A DNA stretch of 64,000 nt from Siphonodentalium dalli (GCA_032622095.1 CP136062.1:35094918-35158917), one strand, 5' to 3'; numbered from the stretch's first letter, positions 47,474-59,456 are shown. Translations and numbers: made by a program. Notes: generated by a model not told the origin, from the letters alone.

Positions 47474-47653
47474 GTGCAACTGTTGTTCAAATGAAATACC
47501 GGTAAATCAGCCCAAATGAAAAAAACTGTAAAAACAGTTAAAAACTAAGTAACTGCCGATACAGACTATAAGCGGTAACTCTTTCATGTTGAGGGTGATC
47601 ACACCTACCTCCGAAACAATACCTGCCGGATAAGTGAGAACATCTCAACAAAC

Positions 47654-48850
47654 TATCTGACATTTGTCAATGTTGGCTTTCAATCCTGACATATTTGCGA
47701 ATGTGTCGAGAGCATGCAAGCATTATTTGTGAAAATGTTCGTTACCATCCAGGATGAATGTAGTTTCATCATCGTACTGATTAAAATTATGTTCTGTGCG
47801 GCCGAGGGTGATGTCTTTTATATTTTTCTTTTCCCGCACCAATGAAACTTCTGGTGTCCGGTTTGTGGCGGGATTAATATACTTGGCTGAGGCGAATATT
47901 GACCTTTTGTTAGACAATACAACGAGCCCATTACGTGCTATATTCATCGTTAAACATGGCTATGACGTCACTCCTTTGTTCATCGAGTCCAGTTTATATG
48001 ATAATGGATGGTTATTGTCGAGATCGTACATTATTTTTCAAACAAGGATTCATTATTTTAATATTGGACGCTCAATATCCAATTTAATTTGTGTTTTTTT
48101 ATTTTGCTGCGGAAGATTTAATTTTATATGACATGCATGTATGCTACTATAATGCACATAGCTATATATAGACAACAGTTATCAATTCATAATATCGCTC
48201 AGATTGATTGCTAGAACAGGGCATACCTATATATAGAGCCTCGTCACTCGGGTTGGGGTTAAATGGGGGGGGGCGTGCAACTTAAAATGCCAGACATGTC
48301 GTTTCGTGAATATGCATTAAGTTTGCAACTGTTAAAATTTCTGGAATCTGATTCCGTTCCGTGTGGCATGTTGTAGCACCACTCACGACAAAAACGTAAA
48401 ATATATATAGTAATTTACATTATATTCCTTCGATCTTCGGTATTACCCGCGATCTCAAACTACGATATCGCCATATCTCCGATTTTGCACACCGCTCGCA
48501 CCAATCTGCCATTCAATGTATAATTCTCCGCAAAATCCGAATATGCCTCATAAATAAATTAATACAAATGCCGAAATGTAAGGGAAAAACTCCCTACGAT
48601 ATTCGTAATTCTATCGCAGAAAGAACTCAGTGTCGGTACGTCGTGTTCATTCAACTGTCGGAAACACAATGGTGTTCTGCCTGTCCGTTAATTTGACAAT
48701 GGGTTAAGATGTCACGCCATCCGTACAGACAATGAGCGAGTTGATAGGAACGAACACATTGTTCAACTCAGGTGTCTTGACTCAATTTCGGGTTAATCCA
48801 TTCTGATAAGAGGTGACGCATCCAACAAATGGACTCGGCCATGTATTAAG
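47654..48850. other. No gene seen
   Basis: A plus-strand frame 47796-48131 and a minus-strand frame 47723-47947 overlap and neither shows a domain. Otherwise AT-rich sequence with a G-run near 48267. Confidence 0.3.
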
Positions 48851-48853
48851 TCA

Positions 48854-48960
48854 GATAATAGCTTCAAACTGTACATTATTTCAGCGAATGGAACGATCTC
48901 GACCTACGGTCTCGGTCGATACATTCCCTGAAATAATGTACAGTTTGAAGCCATTATCAT
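48854..48960. repeat. Hairpin with ~43-bp arms
   Basis: ATAATAGCTTCAAACTGTAC...TTTCAG is mirrored by CTGAAATAATGTACAGTTTG...ATTAT around a CGACC-GGTCG centre. MITE-like; no duplication seen. Confidence 0.7.
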
Positions 48961-49104
48961 ATACATATATCGGCAGTCCCACGCAATTTAAAATTCTGTT
49001 CCTCATATTGTCATTCCGTATATTCCATCCCATCCCGCAGTTGTCAAGCCCCTATTTATTGATTGGCACTGTGACTGTCAGCTGGTTAGTGACTAATATC
49101 GTTT

Positions 49105-49504
49105 TTAACCCTTTACCCAACAGAAGGGCCCTGTGCCAATGCATTCTCTTATATATGCGAGTCGACCATAGGTCGCCTCGCATATATAAGAGAATGCATT
49201 GGCTTAACACATTAAAAATTATAAAATTGTTAAAGAATGTAAGAAAAAATGGTAAAAAGTGTTAAAAAAGATTTTTTTTTAGGCCAATGCATTCTCTTAT
49301 ATATGCGAGGCGACCTATGGTCGACTCGCATATATAAGAGAATGCATTGGCACAGGGTATAACTGTAACTATCACAATGTGGTCAAGGAGTCGGTTCCAA
49401 TGATATCCATATTTGTATGGTTTTATTGAGACAGACCGAAGATATTTTAGGCTGTTGAAGCTTTATTTGGCCGGTTTTGGCCGGTTTGTTGGGTAAAGGG
49501 TTAA
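49105..49504. mobile_element. piggyBac-type MITE with TTAA duplication
   Basis: TTAA at 49105-49108 followed by CCCTTTACCCAACA, and TGTTGGGTAAAGGG followed by TTAA at 49501-49504. TTAA target duplications with CCC...GGG ends are diagnostic of piggyBac-type elements. Only about 160 bp of its own sequence is left around a nested element; no transposase. Confidence 0.8.
49129..49357. mobile_element. Double-hairpin MITE, copy 2, nested in the piggyBac-type MITE
   Basis: 229 bp with the same ends and the same pair of ~65-bp terminal hairpins as 16274-16641, joined by a shorter A/T spacer without the GAGCCCCA block. The right flank is TA, but the left flank is not, so the TA duplication seen at copy 1 is incomplete here. 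The hairpin arms are nearly perfect, suggesting recent mobility or arm homogenisation. Confidence 0.85.
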
Positions 49505-49629
49505 GTAGACTTGACCCTATCACGCAAGTCAATAGCGACTGCATGAATATGCATATCCGGTCGATTGTAGCCCGTACTGTAGGTTGTAGTGTGTGATAGC
49601 GGACCACGTTCATAGAATAACCCTTATAA

Positions 49630-49890
49630 AAATCACCCTAGTAAAACCAATATAAACCAGTTTAAATCACGGTTTACGTCGGTTTACTGGGTGAACTGAA
49701 AATCCAGCATGATAATGGCAAGGTAGTGTGAGGCCTTACATTGCTTCTACTAGGGTGTTTCAAAAACATGCTGGTAAAACCAATATAAACCAGTGTAAAT
49801 CACGGTTTACGTGGGTTTACTGGAGCGAACTAATAGTTCACCATGATACTACCAAGGTCATGTGAGGCTTTACATTGATTCTACTACTTC
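49630..49890 (+). repeat. Tandem duplication, unit ~140 bp, two copies
   Basis: Both units contain AAAACCAATATAAACCAGT, AAATCACGGTTTACGT(C/G)GG and GGTTTACTGG, ending in ACATTG(C/A)TTCTACTA. Non-coding. Confidence 0.75.
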
Positions 49891-50539
49891 ACTATGATTC
49901 ATCTGATATAAGTCACATCGTCAGTTGGTAAAAAGCATGGTAACATCTGAAATTACCAGGGTGTCTGCAGCTTCACTGGTCTTGCCATCGTAAATACTGA
50001 TTTTACAAGTGTTTTTTCTCGAGTTTACCAGAGTATAACATATTATTTGCCATGTCCTGACAATCTTCCTGTACATTTATAATTTAATGTGGTATCATCA
50101 ATTTGATTTTCAACCTACCTTGAAATCCTAGGTTGCCTTCCGAGCAATCTGGAAAAGAGTATACCCTGGTAATACAATACCTCACTATGCAATATCGATG
50201 GATATGGTAAAACGCAAACTATCACATACAGACCACAATATGATGTGGCAATATTCAGTGAAATCCAAATTACCCGATGTACACTCTACAGGCCAATATG
50301 AATTGTCAATTTAATAGCAGCTATTACGTTATTCAGCAACCAGTTGCCATTGTTGACATGTATGTCCTTGCATATATAATGCGTCTGAACTCAATTGTAT
50401 GCCGTGTCACTTGTTATACATACATATGCTTGTGTGTTGGCTGCATACCAACAATTTAATGAAAGTGCCAATGACACTGTAGCTCAACTTGGAAGGATGT
50501 AATATTTTTGCTGAGCAACGAGTAGAAGGATAAAGAAGA

Positions 50540-51740
50540 AGGAATGTAAGTTAGAGGTCACCCCGAAAATCCACATAAAGTCTAGTGATAATTGGGTCAG
50601 AGATTTGTTCTGTAGGTAGCGCCAAATGGTTTAGTCATAAAAAGAGTAAATTTAAACATGTCTTTCAACGAGGTCTAGAGGAAACCCCGAATATCCATAT
50701 GAAGTTTGGTGATCATCAGGTGAGGAATTTGGGCCCTAGGGTATGCCAACGATTTATTCATGCAACCAGTAAAATCCAAGATGGCTGCCGGCGCCATATT
50801 TTTTATCGAAAATATGTCAAACTTGATATCTCCCATCTGGAGGTGATTCCAAAGCATGCACATTTGCAAATAAATTATCAAATAAATACGGGTTCCAGGA
50901 TTTGCCGATGGATTCAAGTGTGATATCCAAGATGGCTATTCAAAAAAACAAATTTCAGTCAAAATAGGAGGCTCCCCTCTAGAGGTCCCCCCGCCGATCC
51001 ACATGGAGTTTGGTGATGGTCGGATGACAGATGTGGCATGTGGTGTGTGCCGATAAAGAGTAAATTCCAAGATGGCCGCTGGTCAAAATCAAGAGGTCAC
51101 CACAAAGATCCGTATAAAGTTTGGTGATGATCGAATGCGGGATGCGGTATGTAGGGTGTGCCAAATGATTTACTCATGCAAAGAGTAAAATCCAAGGTGG
51201 CTGCCGGCGGCCATGTTTTTCATAGAAAATCGTTCAAATTCGATACCTCCAATGCAGGTGATCATAATCGTGCCTTTATAATTTAATGACATTGTCAATG
51301 ACACTGTAGGTCAATTTGGGAAGGAGTAATTTTTTTGCTGAGTAATGAACAGAATGATAAGGAAAGTCAACTTGAGGTCACCTCGAAAATCCAAATGAAG
51401 CTTGGTGATAATCGGATGAGAGATTTAGTCTCTAGGTTGCACCAATGATTTAGTCATACAAAGAGTAAATTCCAAGATGGGCGCTGGCGGCCATGGTTTT
51501 CAAAATAATTATGTCAAAATGGGAGGGTCCCATCTAGAGGTCACCACGAAAATTCGTTTGGAGTTTAGTGATCACCAGATGAGGAATGTTGTCTGTAGGG
51601 TGTGCCAAAGGATTTAGTATTGCAAAGAGTAAAATCCAAGATGACTGCCGACGCCATGTTTTTCATCGAAAAAAATTAAAATCTAATAGCTCCCATCTAT
51701 AGGTGATTCTAAACATTTCTGTACATTTTCAAATCAATCA
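50540..51740 (+). repeat. Array related to the LINE 3' region
   Basis: At least six diverged units start GAGGTCACC(C/A)CGAAAATCCA and continue AAGTTTGGTGATNATCGGAT, then a TGCCAAATGATTTAGTCATG block, AGAGTAAAATCCAAGATGG, and GCCATGTTTTTCAT. Unit starts are near 50553, 50665, 50985, 51088, 51371 and 51536. The reverse complement of the same unit is present in the LINE flanking repeats (e.g. 28440-28120), in which the LINE sense strand is minus. This is therefore a relative of that 3' region in the opposite genomic orientation. Confidence 0.7.
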
Positions 51741-52112
51741 ATCAATCCCTGGAAAAATACCAAGAACTAAGATTCGAATTCACGTCGACATGATAATACA
51801 AATAAAACACAGTCGCTTGCTCAATAAAGCAATGGATGTTTAATACGATAACTTGTTTCGCGATCGTCGGTGAGTGGGCGACTGGTTCTCTATTGTTTAC
51901 ACCTGTATTGGGGTCGATTTGTCAAGACGATAGCAATGATATGTCAGACAAACACCCGTCCGTGCTAGCTCTTTCTCTCAGTAGTGTTATTGGCGAACTG
52001 ATCATAACGATGCTAGCACCTCTTATCATTTGATGAAATGAACAGAATGAAAATGAAACGTTCGATGAAGAATCGTCTGACCGCGAGGAACAATCTGAAA
52101 TTCGCGGTGGCG

Positions 52113-52430
52113 ATGAAGAGGGCAATCTTAAATGATTTAGTGAATACTCTTGGGATTGTCGTACTGACCTTCTTCACTGCTAGTCTTTTTGAGGTAACAA
52201 CTGCTAAACAATTACCCACAATCATACACGGCGATACCATCACGGAATTTGTTGAAGAGATTACCACCACCAAAGTTTCCAACATTTTACGATGCGAAAA
52301 CCTTGGCAACAAAAGCTCCGCCTGTAGCCTCGTGAGATTTAACATTGACACACGCGCGTGCACGTTGTTCAGAAATGCAAGCTGTGGTGAGAATGTAAGT
52401 GGTTCCAACAAAAAGAATAAATTCGTCATG
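52113..52430 (+). CDS. First exon of a secreted PAN-like/lectin protein (copy 2)
   Basis: Start chosen at 52113 (MKRAILNDLVNTL) because it gives a good signal peptide: hydrophobic IVVLTFFTASLF then a small-residue cleavage zone EVTTA. A PAN/apple-like stretch follows (VSNILRCENL ... SSACSLVRFNIDTRACTLF), the cysteine and F-N pattern of short PAN modules in mollusc secreted proteins. Donors GTAAGT at 52395 or GTGAGT at 52431 both end in phase 0, which fits the phase-0 exon at 62124. An upstream in-frame ATG at 52038 would place a basic stretch before the signal sequence. Linking it to the lectin exon 9.7 kb downstream is an inference. Confidence 0.6.
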
Positions 52431-52883
52431 GTGAGTTTTATAATCATGTTTATAATAGGTGATGGATGTAGAAACATATCGCACTCTTCAGACCTACTTA
52501 CCTTTGCCTGTGATTGCACTGCTAGAAAGGATTTTCTTGTTTTAGAAACAACTTAAAACAAGACTTCGATAATTTACCAGACTGTTCGTTTGAGCTGTAA
52601 TCAGATGACTGAGAAATATTATCTTAAATAAATCACATTTTCATTTTTTAGTTTATTTTTTCAAGAACAATTCTAATAACATAATCTTAGTGCTATAAAT
52701 ATAATCTTAGTATTTAGAAAAGAGCATTTTTGCTTTTAAAATATTAACTAGAAATTATACACTCGGAGAACCATTTTAGTGCTTGAGCCAATTCCCAAAA
52801 GATTTCGGTGCACACCCTTTCATATTTTATTTCTATATAAAAATGTTGGTCGTCTCCTGTCTGTCACAGTGGCAGTAATACAC

Positions 52884-54245
52884 CTGTTATAGAACGTGTC
52901 CAATGGTTGAGGTAAATAGGAGAGACTACTCCGAGAATCGATGTATATTTGTTCCCCATCTTTTGTCGGATAATAGAGGCATTTGACTGTATTTTTGCGT
53001 CGTTGGTATATCTTTGATTTATGTAATGACAAGGGAATACTTACGGATATGATAAAACATAAACTGGTAGGTTTACCCTTTTAATTGTCGCATAAATCCT
53101 GAACTTTTGGAATCTTGACCCGATATGTTCATGACGATTCAAACTTGTTTGACCCTTCAAATCATTATCATTTTAACAATTTTGCTTCGATCAAAAATAT
53201 TATTATTTAAAAAAACTTCCCATGTTATCGTGACATACAACAATGGAAAACAATCAAATCACGAAATGGGGGTAACCATACCGCCACCGTCTGTCTAATA
53301 TTTACCCTACCGAACAGTCCAAATAAAATACTATCAAGAGACTGTGACACCGCATGCCGACACAGAATCTATATATGGCACTGGTGTACGTATTCTAAAT
53401 ATTTACAAATTCCGTGAAAGGATTGTTATGAGTTTGTGCATCAGTATTGGACAAAACATCTTTTTTTACAGGTCAAATAATTATACTATACACTATCTAC
53501 GACATTTAACATAGCATTCACATTTATTTACTCAATAGCATCACCTTAACAGAACAATACGCAACGTTTATTTCTACCCTATATATATATACCTTACTAG
53601 CTGGCAATCCATGTGACCTATCCTTTGTTAGTTAGTTAGCTACACTGTTAGAAAACTGTTATAGAACGTGTCCAAATGTTGAGGTAAATAGGAGAGACTA
53701 CTCCGAGTAACGATGTATATTTGTTCTCCATCTTTGGTAAGTTTGGTAAGAGAATAGAGGCCTTTGACTGTAATTTTGCGTCGTTGGTATATAGTTGATT
53801 TATGTAATGACAACGGATTACGTACGGATATGATAAAACGAGAACTGGTAGGTTAATCCTTTTTATTGTCGCATAAATCCTGAACTTTTGGAATCTTGAC
53901 CCGATATGTTAATGACGATTCAAACTTGTTTTACCGTTCAAATTATTATCATTTTAACAATTTTGCTTCGATCAACAATATTATAGTTTTAAAAAACTTC
54001 CCATGTTATCGTGAGATACAACAATGGAAAACATTCACATCACGAACTGGGGGTAACCATGCCGCTAACGTCTGTCAAATATTTACCCTACCGAACAGTC
54101 CCAATAAAATACTATCAAGAGACTGTGACACCGCATGTCGACACAGAATCTATATATGGCCCGGGTGTGCGTATTCTAAATATCTTAAAATTCCGTGACA
54201 AGATTGTTATGAGTTTGTGCATCAGAATTGGACAAAACATAATAA
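52884..54245 (+). repeat. Tandem duplication, unit ~580-600 bp, two copies
   Basis: Unit 1 52884-53460 and unit 2 53655-54245, about 90% alike by eye, sharing GAGAGACTACTCCGAG, GAACTTTTGGAATCTTGACC and ACTATCAAGAGACTGTGACA. One frame is open in unit 2 (54011-54283) but stops in unit 1. Substitutions are not concentrated at third positions, so it is probably non-coding. Confidence 0.85.
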
Positions 54246-56730
54246 TTTATCACAGTTATAGCGGACTACCGAGAGTGTGGTAAATTGGATAGTTGGACTT
54301 CCATCATGGCCATGTGTGTTGTGTAAATTATCTAAATACTCAATTATGTCAGCTGCATGGTAAAGATATTCCTTATAGGGACATCATAATCTATTGTAAT
54401 CAGTTTAGCAAAAAACTACCTACGCCAAAACCGGTTCAATTGCCTTGCTGTTTGACCTTTCATAGGAAATGAATATTCTGAAAGACTTTAAAGAGTGTCT
54501 ACCACGTCCAGGCCACAATTACAACAACAATAACTTAATATTTATAATTTACGATTTAAAGACACCAAATATCTGATCTATGAATCAAGTACATATACAA
54601 CTGAAGACGATGTATATTATTTGTCTATAAAATGGTATTAAAACCAAGCGGTTGATTTCGATCGTATTATGTTGTAAATCCCTTATCTGAAATGCAATTT
54701 GATTTAATTGGGGTAATAAGATAGATTTTTCTTTATTTTACGATATTGGCACGCTCCGGAAGTTTACGCTCCGATTTCTGTTGTAAAATAGCCCTTCATA
54801 TTGTCCCAGTAGTGTCATACGATGTTCTAAACAAGATTGAAATTAATTTTCAACGGGTTTTCCGGACATCTGTCACCGATTTGTTATATAATCTATATAA
54901 AACTTCCTATGAAGACATAGACCATTTATAAGAATCTCACGTTCCCATTCTCCTCAATATATGATAAATTAACAACCTGCACGAATCCCGATGGTCATTT
55001 ATCGACTATCACAGATATATAGCTGACTACTGATGGCATGGGGAAGCGGACGTTTCGGCGGCTATCATAGATTTTATGAATAAATATCAAAATTTTAGTC
55101 CAGTAAATATATTCTGCATAAGAAAAATAAGAAAAAGAGAAACTGTTCACTGAGGAAAACAATTCATTGTCCAAAACATGCAACATCAGTACCTCGGCGA
55201 CCGAAGTAGTAGGGAAAACGGATTTTTTAATAACCTTTTACGAATTGGTCGTACCATTTTTCCCCGCAAATACGACGATTGTCAATATATAAGCCCATAT
55301 GACAGCACTAAATCACCATCTGTTGCCAATAATGGTTTTCGTTTGACATCTGTCACACTTATAGAGAATTAAAAGAAAAAATGCTCAATTTCTCGTTTGG
55401 GGGAGGGTAATGTTTTTCCTTTTAATTCCGTCAGGTTTGGCGCAACTGACCTCACTGTTTGTTTCTGAGAAGGAAATTGAATTTAATTTCATACGATATG
55501 CAACATGATTAAATATTCCAAATGTGAATGCTACTAAGATTGAAAGGTGGTGTTTTTTTCTGAATCGTCACGAAAAAAGGCACGAAACATAATTCGAACG
55601 CGCATGACGTCACGCATATCTGGAACTTGGCGTGTTCGTTCATTTCCTTTTAGGAAGCAATGAATTACAAACTATTTTACAACAAAAATATCGGAGATCC
55701 TTTCTCTTTTTGTAGTTTTATAACGAAAAGTTAAAATTGGGCATTTTCGAAAAGTGACATAAAATGCGGGATAAATTTCTTCAAATAATTAGCTGTATCC
55801 AAAAATGCGTCCTATTACGTTTATGAGAAAACCGGGTCGTGAAATTTCAAATATCTGTCTAAAAGAAAATATATGTGCCATAAATTCCCTCTCCTGGTGA
55901 CACCTTGCCTCAGCTGACGCCCTATGACAATACAAGTGCAGTATTTCACCACCACCAGTGTGCTAAAATGCACAATGTAAAAACGCCCCCACAATCGAAG
56001 CTATATCAAAGCGCTTAGACCCCGTAACCCCGCAAATTATCTGCTTATTATGTAACTTGTTTTAGGTAGATAATCTTCTTAGAATCGCCTCCTTTTGTGT
56101 GAACAATGAGAGCATTGTGGTCACATGTATAGACTCAAAATTAGGCGGTTTTAAGCAGATCAAGCGGAATATGGCACTAATAAGCCAACTCAGGTGTACG
56201 CTCTTTAACATATTTTTACTGTGGCCTGCGCTGTAAAATGAAATAACGGATATGACTCCATTATCTGCTTATTTCACATTCAAATAATCACATTATGTAC
56301 CCATTTCACTTTATAAGTAGACTATGTGCGTATTTGCGTGAATATATGTTGAATTGAAGTCATGAACACAGTGTATTAAACAAACTTCTACAAGCAAAGC
56401 TTTATGAAACCTCGACCTCTACATATGACGTATCGGGCACATAAGCCTTTACAGGGGCAACTTTAGGAAATCGCATTCATCTCGGCAATCGAAGTCACGA
56501 TCGCACAGTGGATACTAGATGTGTGTAAAAAAAAGCCCCTACAAGCTAAGCTTTATAAAAGTGCATGGACTTCTACCAGCGAAGTCATGCATGGTCACAT
56601 GCAGTGGACAGTATACATACTAACTGAATAATGCGAAAGTTCACATCGCTTGTAATTAGCATAATGATTAGTGAGACCACTGTGCAGCGCTAGAAGTGAT
56701 TATGTGACTAAATAGAATTCATGTAAGGAT
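54246..56730. other. No certain gene
   Basis: Frames at 54746-54931 and 55178-55372 are short and unrecognised. The CATAAATTCCCTCTCC phrase shared with 7.5 kb lies near 55881. No splice-supported exon seen. Confidence 0.3.
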
Positions 56731-56733
56731 TTT

Positions 56734-56857
56734 CATGTATTACTCCTCCCACTTTTACGGCGTACATGTATTACTCCTCCCACTTTTACGGCGTACATGT
56801 ATTACTCCTTCAACTTTTACGGCGTTCATGTATTACTCATCCCACTTCTCTATACGT
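56734..56857 (+). repeat. 31-bp tandem repeat, four copies
   Basis: CATGTATTACTCCTCCCACT... repeats at 56734, 56765, 56796 and 56827, exact period 31, the last copy degraded. The open frame across it is repeat-derived. Confidence 0.9.
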
Positions 56858-56951
56858 TGTCCTAATATTTGCTACATGCTGAAAAAAACATGTCCAAAAT
56901 CTTCGACTACAAACACGTGCCACCATGGAACTGGAACCACATGGGGACATG

Positions 56952-57542
56952 GCCTTGGTATTACAACCTTCACAGAAAGACGGACGCACATTGACTGAAG
57001 GGAACATCAATCACATACATATAGTTTTAAGTAAACTCTATCTTGCGATGAATTTCTGAAGTAGCGCTAATAGGTACATGTATCACTGCAAGTTGTAGTG
57101 TGTTCAGCTGCCTGCCAAGACCATTCATTGTTGACTTTGTGGATAACCATTATTAACACATAATGCAACGACCAGTCACTCCCAAATAAACAACCACAGT
57201 TGATGCACACAATGTGTAGTCATGCCATGTGTCATGCAACGCACATGACGACTGCGTGGGTACACCGTGCCTGTAGAGTCTACAACAAAGGTTTATATCT
57301 GCTTGATCCATATTTGATATAAAAAAAACATATCGACAAGGATGGTTTCTCGTACTCTAAAATGCCAATAGAGAAGCCAAGGGTGTACATAATTGGGGCT
57401 TCGCAGCTTTTCCACATGTGTCATTTTATATGGAAAGTTACATGTATTTGGAATGAGAATACAACCAAACTGAACATTGCGAGACTGTTAACACCATCCT
57501 TGGTACTACAACCTTTATAGAAAGACGGACGCACATTGACTT
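56952..57542 (+). repeat. ~44-bp direct repeats bracketing 500 bp
   Basis: CCTTGGTA(T/C)TACAACCTT...GACGGACGCACATTGACT occurs at 56952-56996 and 57498-57542. The second copy abuts the left end of the fold-back element. The intervening 500 bp shows nothing recognisable. Confidence 0.65.
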
Positions 57543-58217
57543 TGTTCATACCTGTTGCTTAATGATTTATTCACCGGTACGTGAAATTCCCAGCTCGAGA
57601 TTACATTATTTACGTGACTTTTGAGACCCGATTCCGCGATAAATATTTATTTTATTCCCTTATTATTATCATAAATGCTCAATTTTGGATACTGCAAGTC
57701 TTGATTCTATCGAATCATGGACGTAAGCGGCCGCACGCGGAAGCAATTCTGTGTCAAGCTCCCCCTGCGTAACACACACTCACACAATCAAATGCTACGG
57801 CAGTCTCTGTTATCGGGAACACCGCGGGTCGTAGTATACAAGTTTCTTCACAACGGAGACAGATACAAACGATTTATGCACGAAACAATGTTTTATTACA
57901 AATCAATGGCAATGTAAAGCAATATAAAGCAGATATTATTGTGTGTATTAATCCAGTGAAAGTGTTACGCAGGGGGAGCTTGACCAGCTTTGCAACCGGT
58001 TCGGCGGCTGGAAATTATATTTTAGTTATTGTTGCGGTCATCGACCAATCAGAATTGCTTCCGCGTGCGGCCGCTTACCGCCTGAATTTGGCGACAGGGA
58101 ATAAAATGTATATTTATCGCGGAATCGGGTCTCAAAAGTCACGTGAATAATGTAATCTCGAGCTGGGAACTTCACAAACCGATGAATACATCATTAAGCA
58201 ATAGGTATGAACAAAGA
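57541..58217. mobile_element. Fold-back element with ~235-bp arms
   Basis: Left arm 57541-57775 (TTTGTTCATACCTGTTGCTT...) and right arm 57961-58217 (…AAGCAATAGGTATGAACAAAG) are imperfect inverted copies that include GCGGCCGCACGCGGAAGCAA and its complement. The loop is about 185 bp. No coding capacity. It lies 33 bp left of the CACTGTCGG element. Confidence 0.75.
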
Positions 58218-59030
58218 AGTACATTCCCCGCGTTATTTCGACTTTATACGCACTGTCGGATACCCGTTTAGGTTCGGACATTCCATGATGGCGGCACCCA
58301 GTAACCAAGATAAACGGTAAGTGTATATATTGTCTCAAAAGCATCAATTAACGACATCTTTCAGTGATACACCTTTAAACAGTTATGTAGGCATTTGTAT
58401 GCCCAACATCTACGTAACACGCATTTCGCATGACAGGCGTGTGAATTGTTGTATTTGGCGTGTCAAGTCGTCATAATTTTTCGAAATTTTATCGAGGCGG
58501 CGAAATGTTCGCTTTTTCGTCATTTTTTGGCCCTGGGCTCATGGATCCGCAAATTTATGTATTGTTGTGGGTAGATTATGTTACCGCACATCTTCGGAAT
58601 GCAAAACAGTCGATATTTTTATTGTCTAACTCAGAAAAACGACCTTTGAAAATTTCAAAATGTTCAGATTCGCAATATTTCCGATGATTTTCGTTCGGGT
58701 TCGGACACATTTCGTTCAGGTTCGGACGCATCAAAACCTCACCTAGATATCACAGACTTGGGTTCAATAGTTGTAAGGTGAGATTGGGCGAAACATTTTG
58801 TTCAAATACAATGAGCCCTCAATTGTTTTAATAGCATTATCTTGGTCCTCAACACGGATCACAGATAACTAAGCTTAAAACACATACATAATATATGGCT
58901 ATATATATTAACTGAAAAAAAGACGTTAAATAGTCCAGACCAGAATTTCCACCACCTTTGTAAGCAGTAATTAAGAACATGCTCCAGCTATTCGGATCTT
59001 GCTTGGTCTGTCATTTAAAACAAATTCACC

Positions 59031-59456
59031 ATGGGAACATATATGATCCTGGACGAATTGTTTGCAGCTGGTATGGTACTCAGCACATGCAGACTAAACA
59101 GATGGAAACAGTTCTTGGAAAGGAAAGCCTTGAAAAGGCAAAATCCAAACCGATGGGGACATTTTGGCAATAAACCACTTGTATTCCGCAATGTTAGGCG
59201 CTTTAGTCGTTATATGCAAACTATAATTCAATTATAGCCTCCACCAGTAAAGATCGGAACAACTCTGTTTCTCAGAGACCATGGATTTGATCTCAAAATG
59301 AGGGCCAGGGGTTCAAGAAAACGGAAGAGAGGGAATATCTCAAGGCCGGATGAACCAGCTAGGAAGCCTCAAACTGTTCGGCTGTACCACCGGGCACATG
59401 AGCCGTCTATACCTGGTCCAGTACGGCGAGGACTCACCATGGATAAAATGCAGTGA
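59031..59456 (+). pseudogene. Broken ORF inside CACTGTCGG element copy 2
   Basis: One frame runs MGTYMILDELFAAGMVLSTC ... QTIIQL, meets a single TAG at 59235-59237, and continues in the same frame PPPVKIGTTLFLRDHGFDLK, a basic RKRKRG patch, and LYHRAHEP to a TGA at 59454-59456: about 141 codons with one stop. The sequence is non-repetitive and positively charged, as DNA-binding transposon proteins often are, but I recognise no family. The TAG sits at an ATTATAG acceptor-like site, so an exon starting at 59238 is another reading. Confidence 0.3.

Larger units (their letters stand above)
46125..47653 (+). mobile_element. Terminal-inverted-repeat element carrying FLYWCH exons
   Basis: Left end GTTTGTTG ... 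TTCTCACTTATCCGGCAGG, right end its reverse complement (CCTGCCGGATAAGTGAGAA ... CAACAAAC). A further inner match is TTATAGTCTGT / ACAGACTATAA. Between them lie the FLYWCH exons described separately. FLYWCH fingers are common in Mutator-like (Phantom) transposons, so a MULE relic or a transduced host gene are both possible. The target duplication could not be fixed. Confidence 0.55.

Noticed and set aside
52013-52519. 168-codon minus-strand frame opposite the signal/PAN exon
   Set aside because: The plus-strand frame has a signal peptide, a cysteine pattern and donors; the minus frame shows none of these.
54011-54283. 90-codon frame in unit 2 of the 52.9-54.2 kb tandem duplication, largely shared with unit 1
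   Set aside because: Unit 1 has a stop in the frame, and differences between the units fall at all three codon positions, so there is no sign of protein-level selection.
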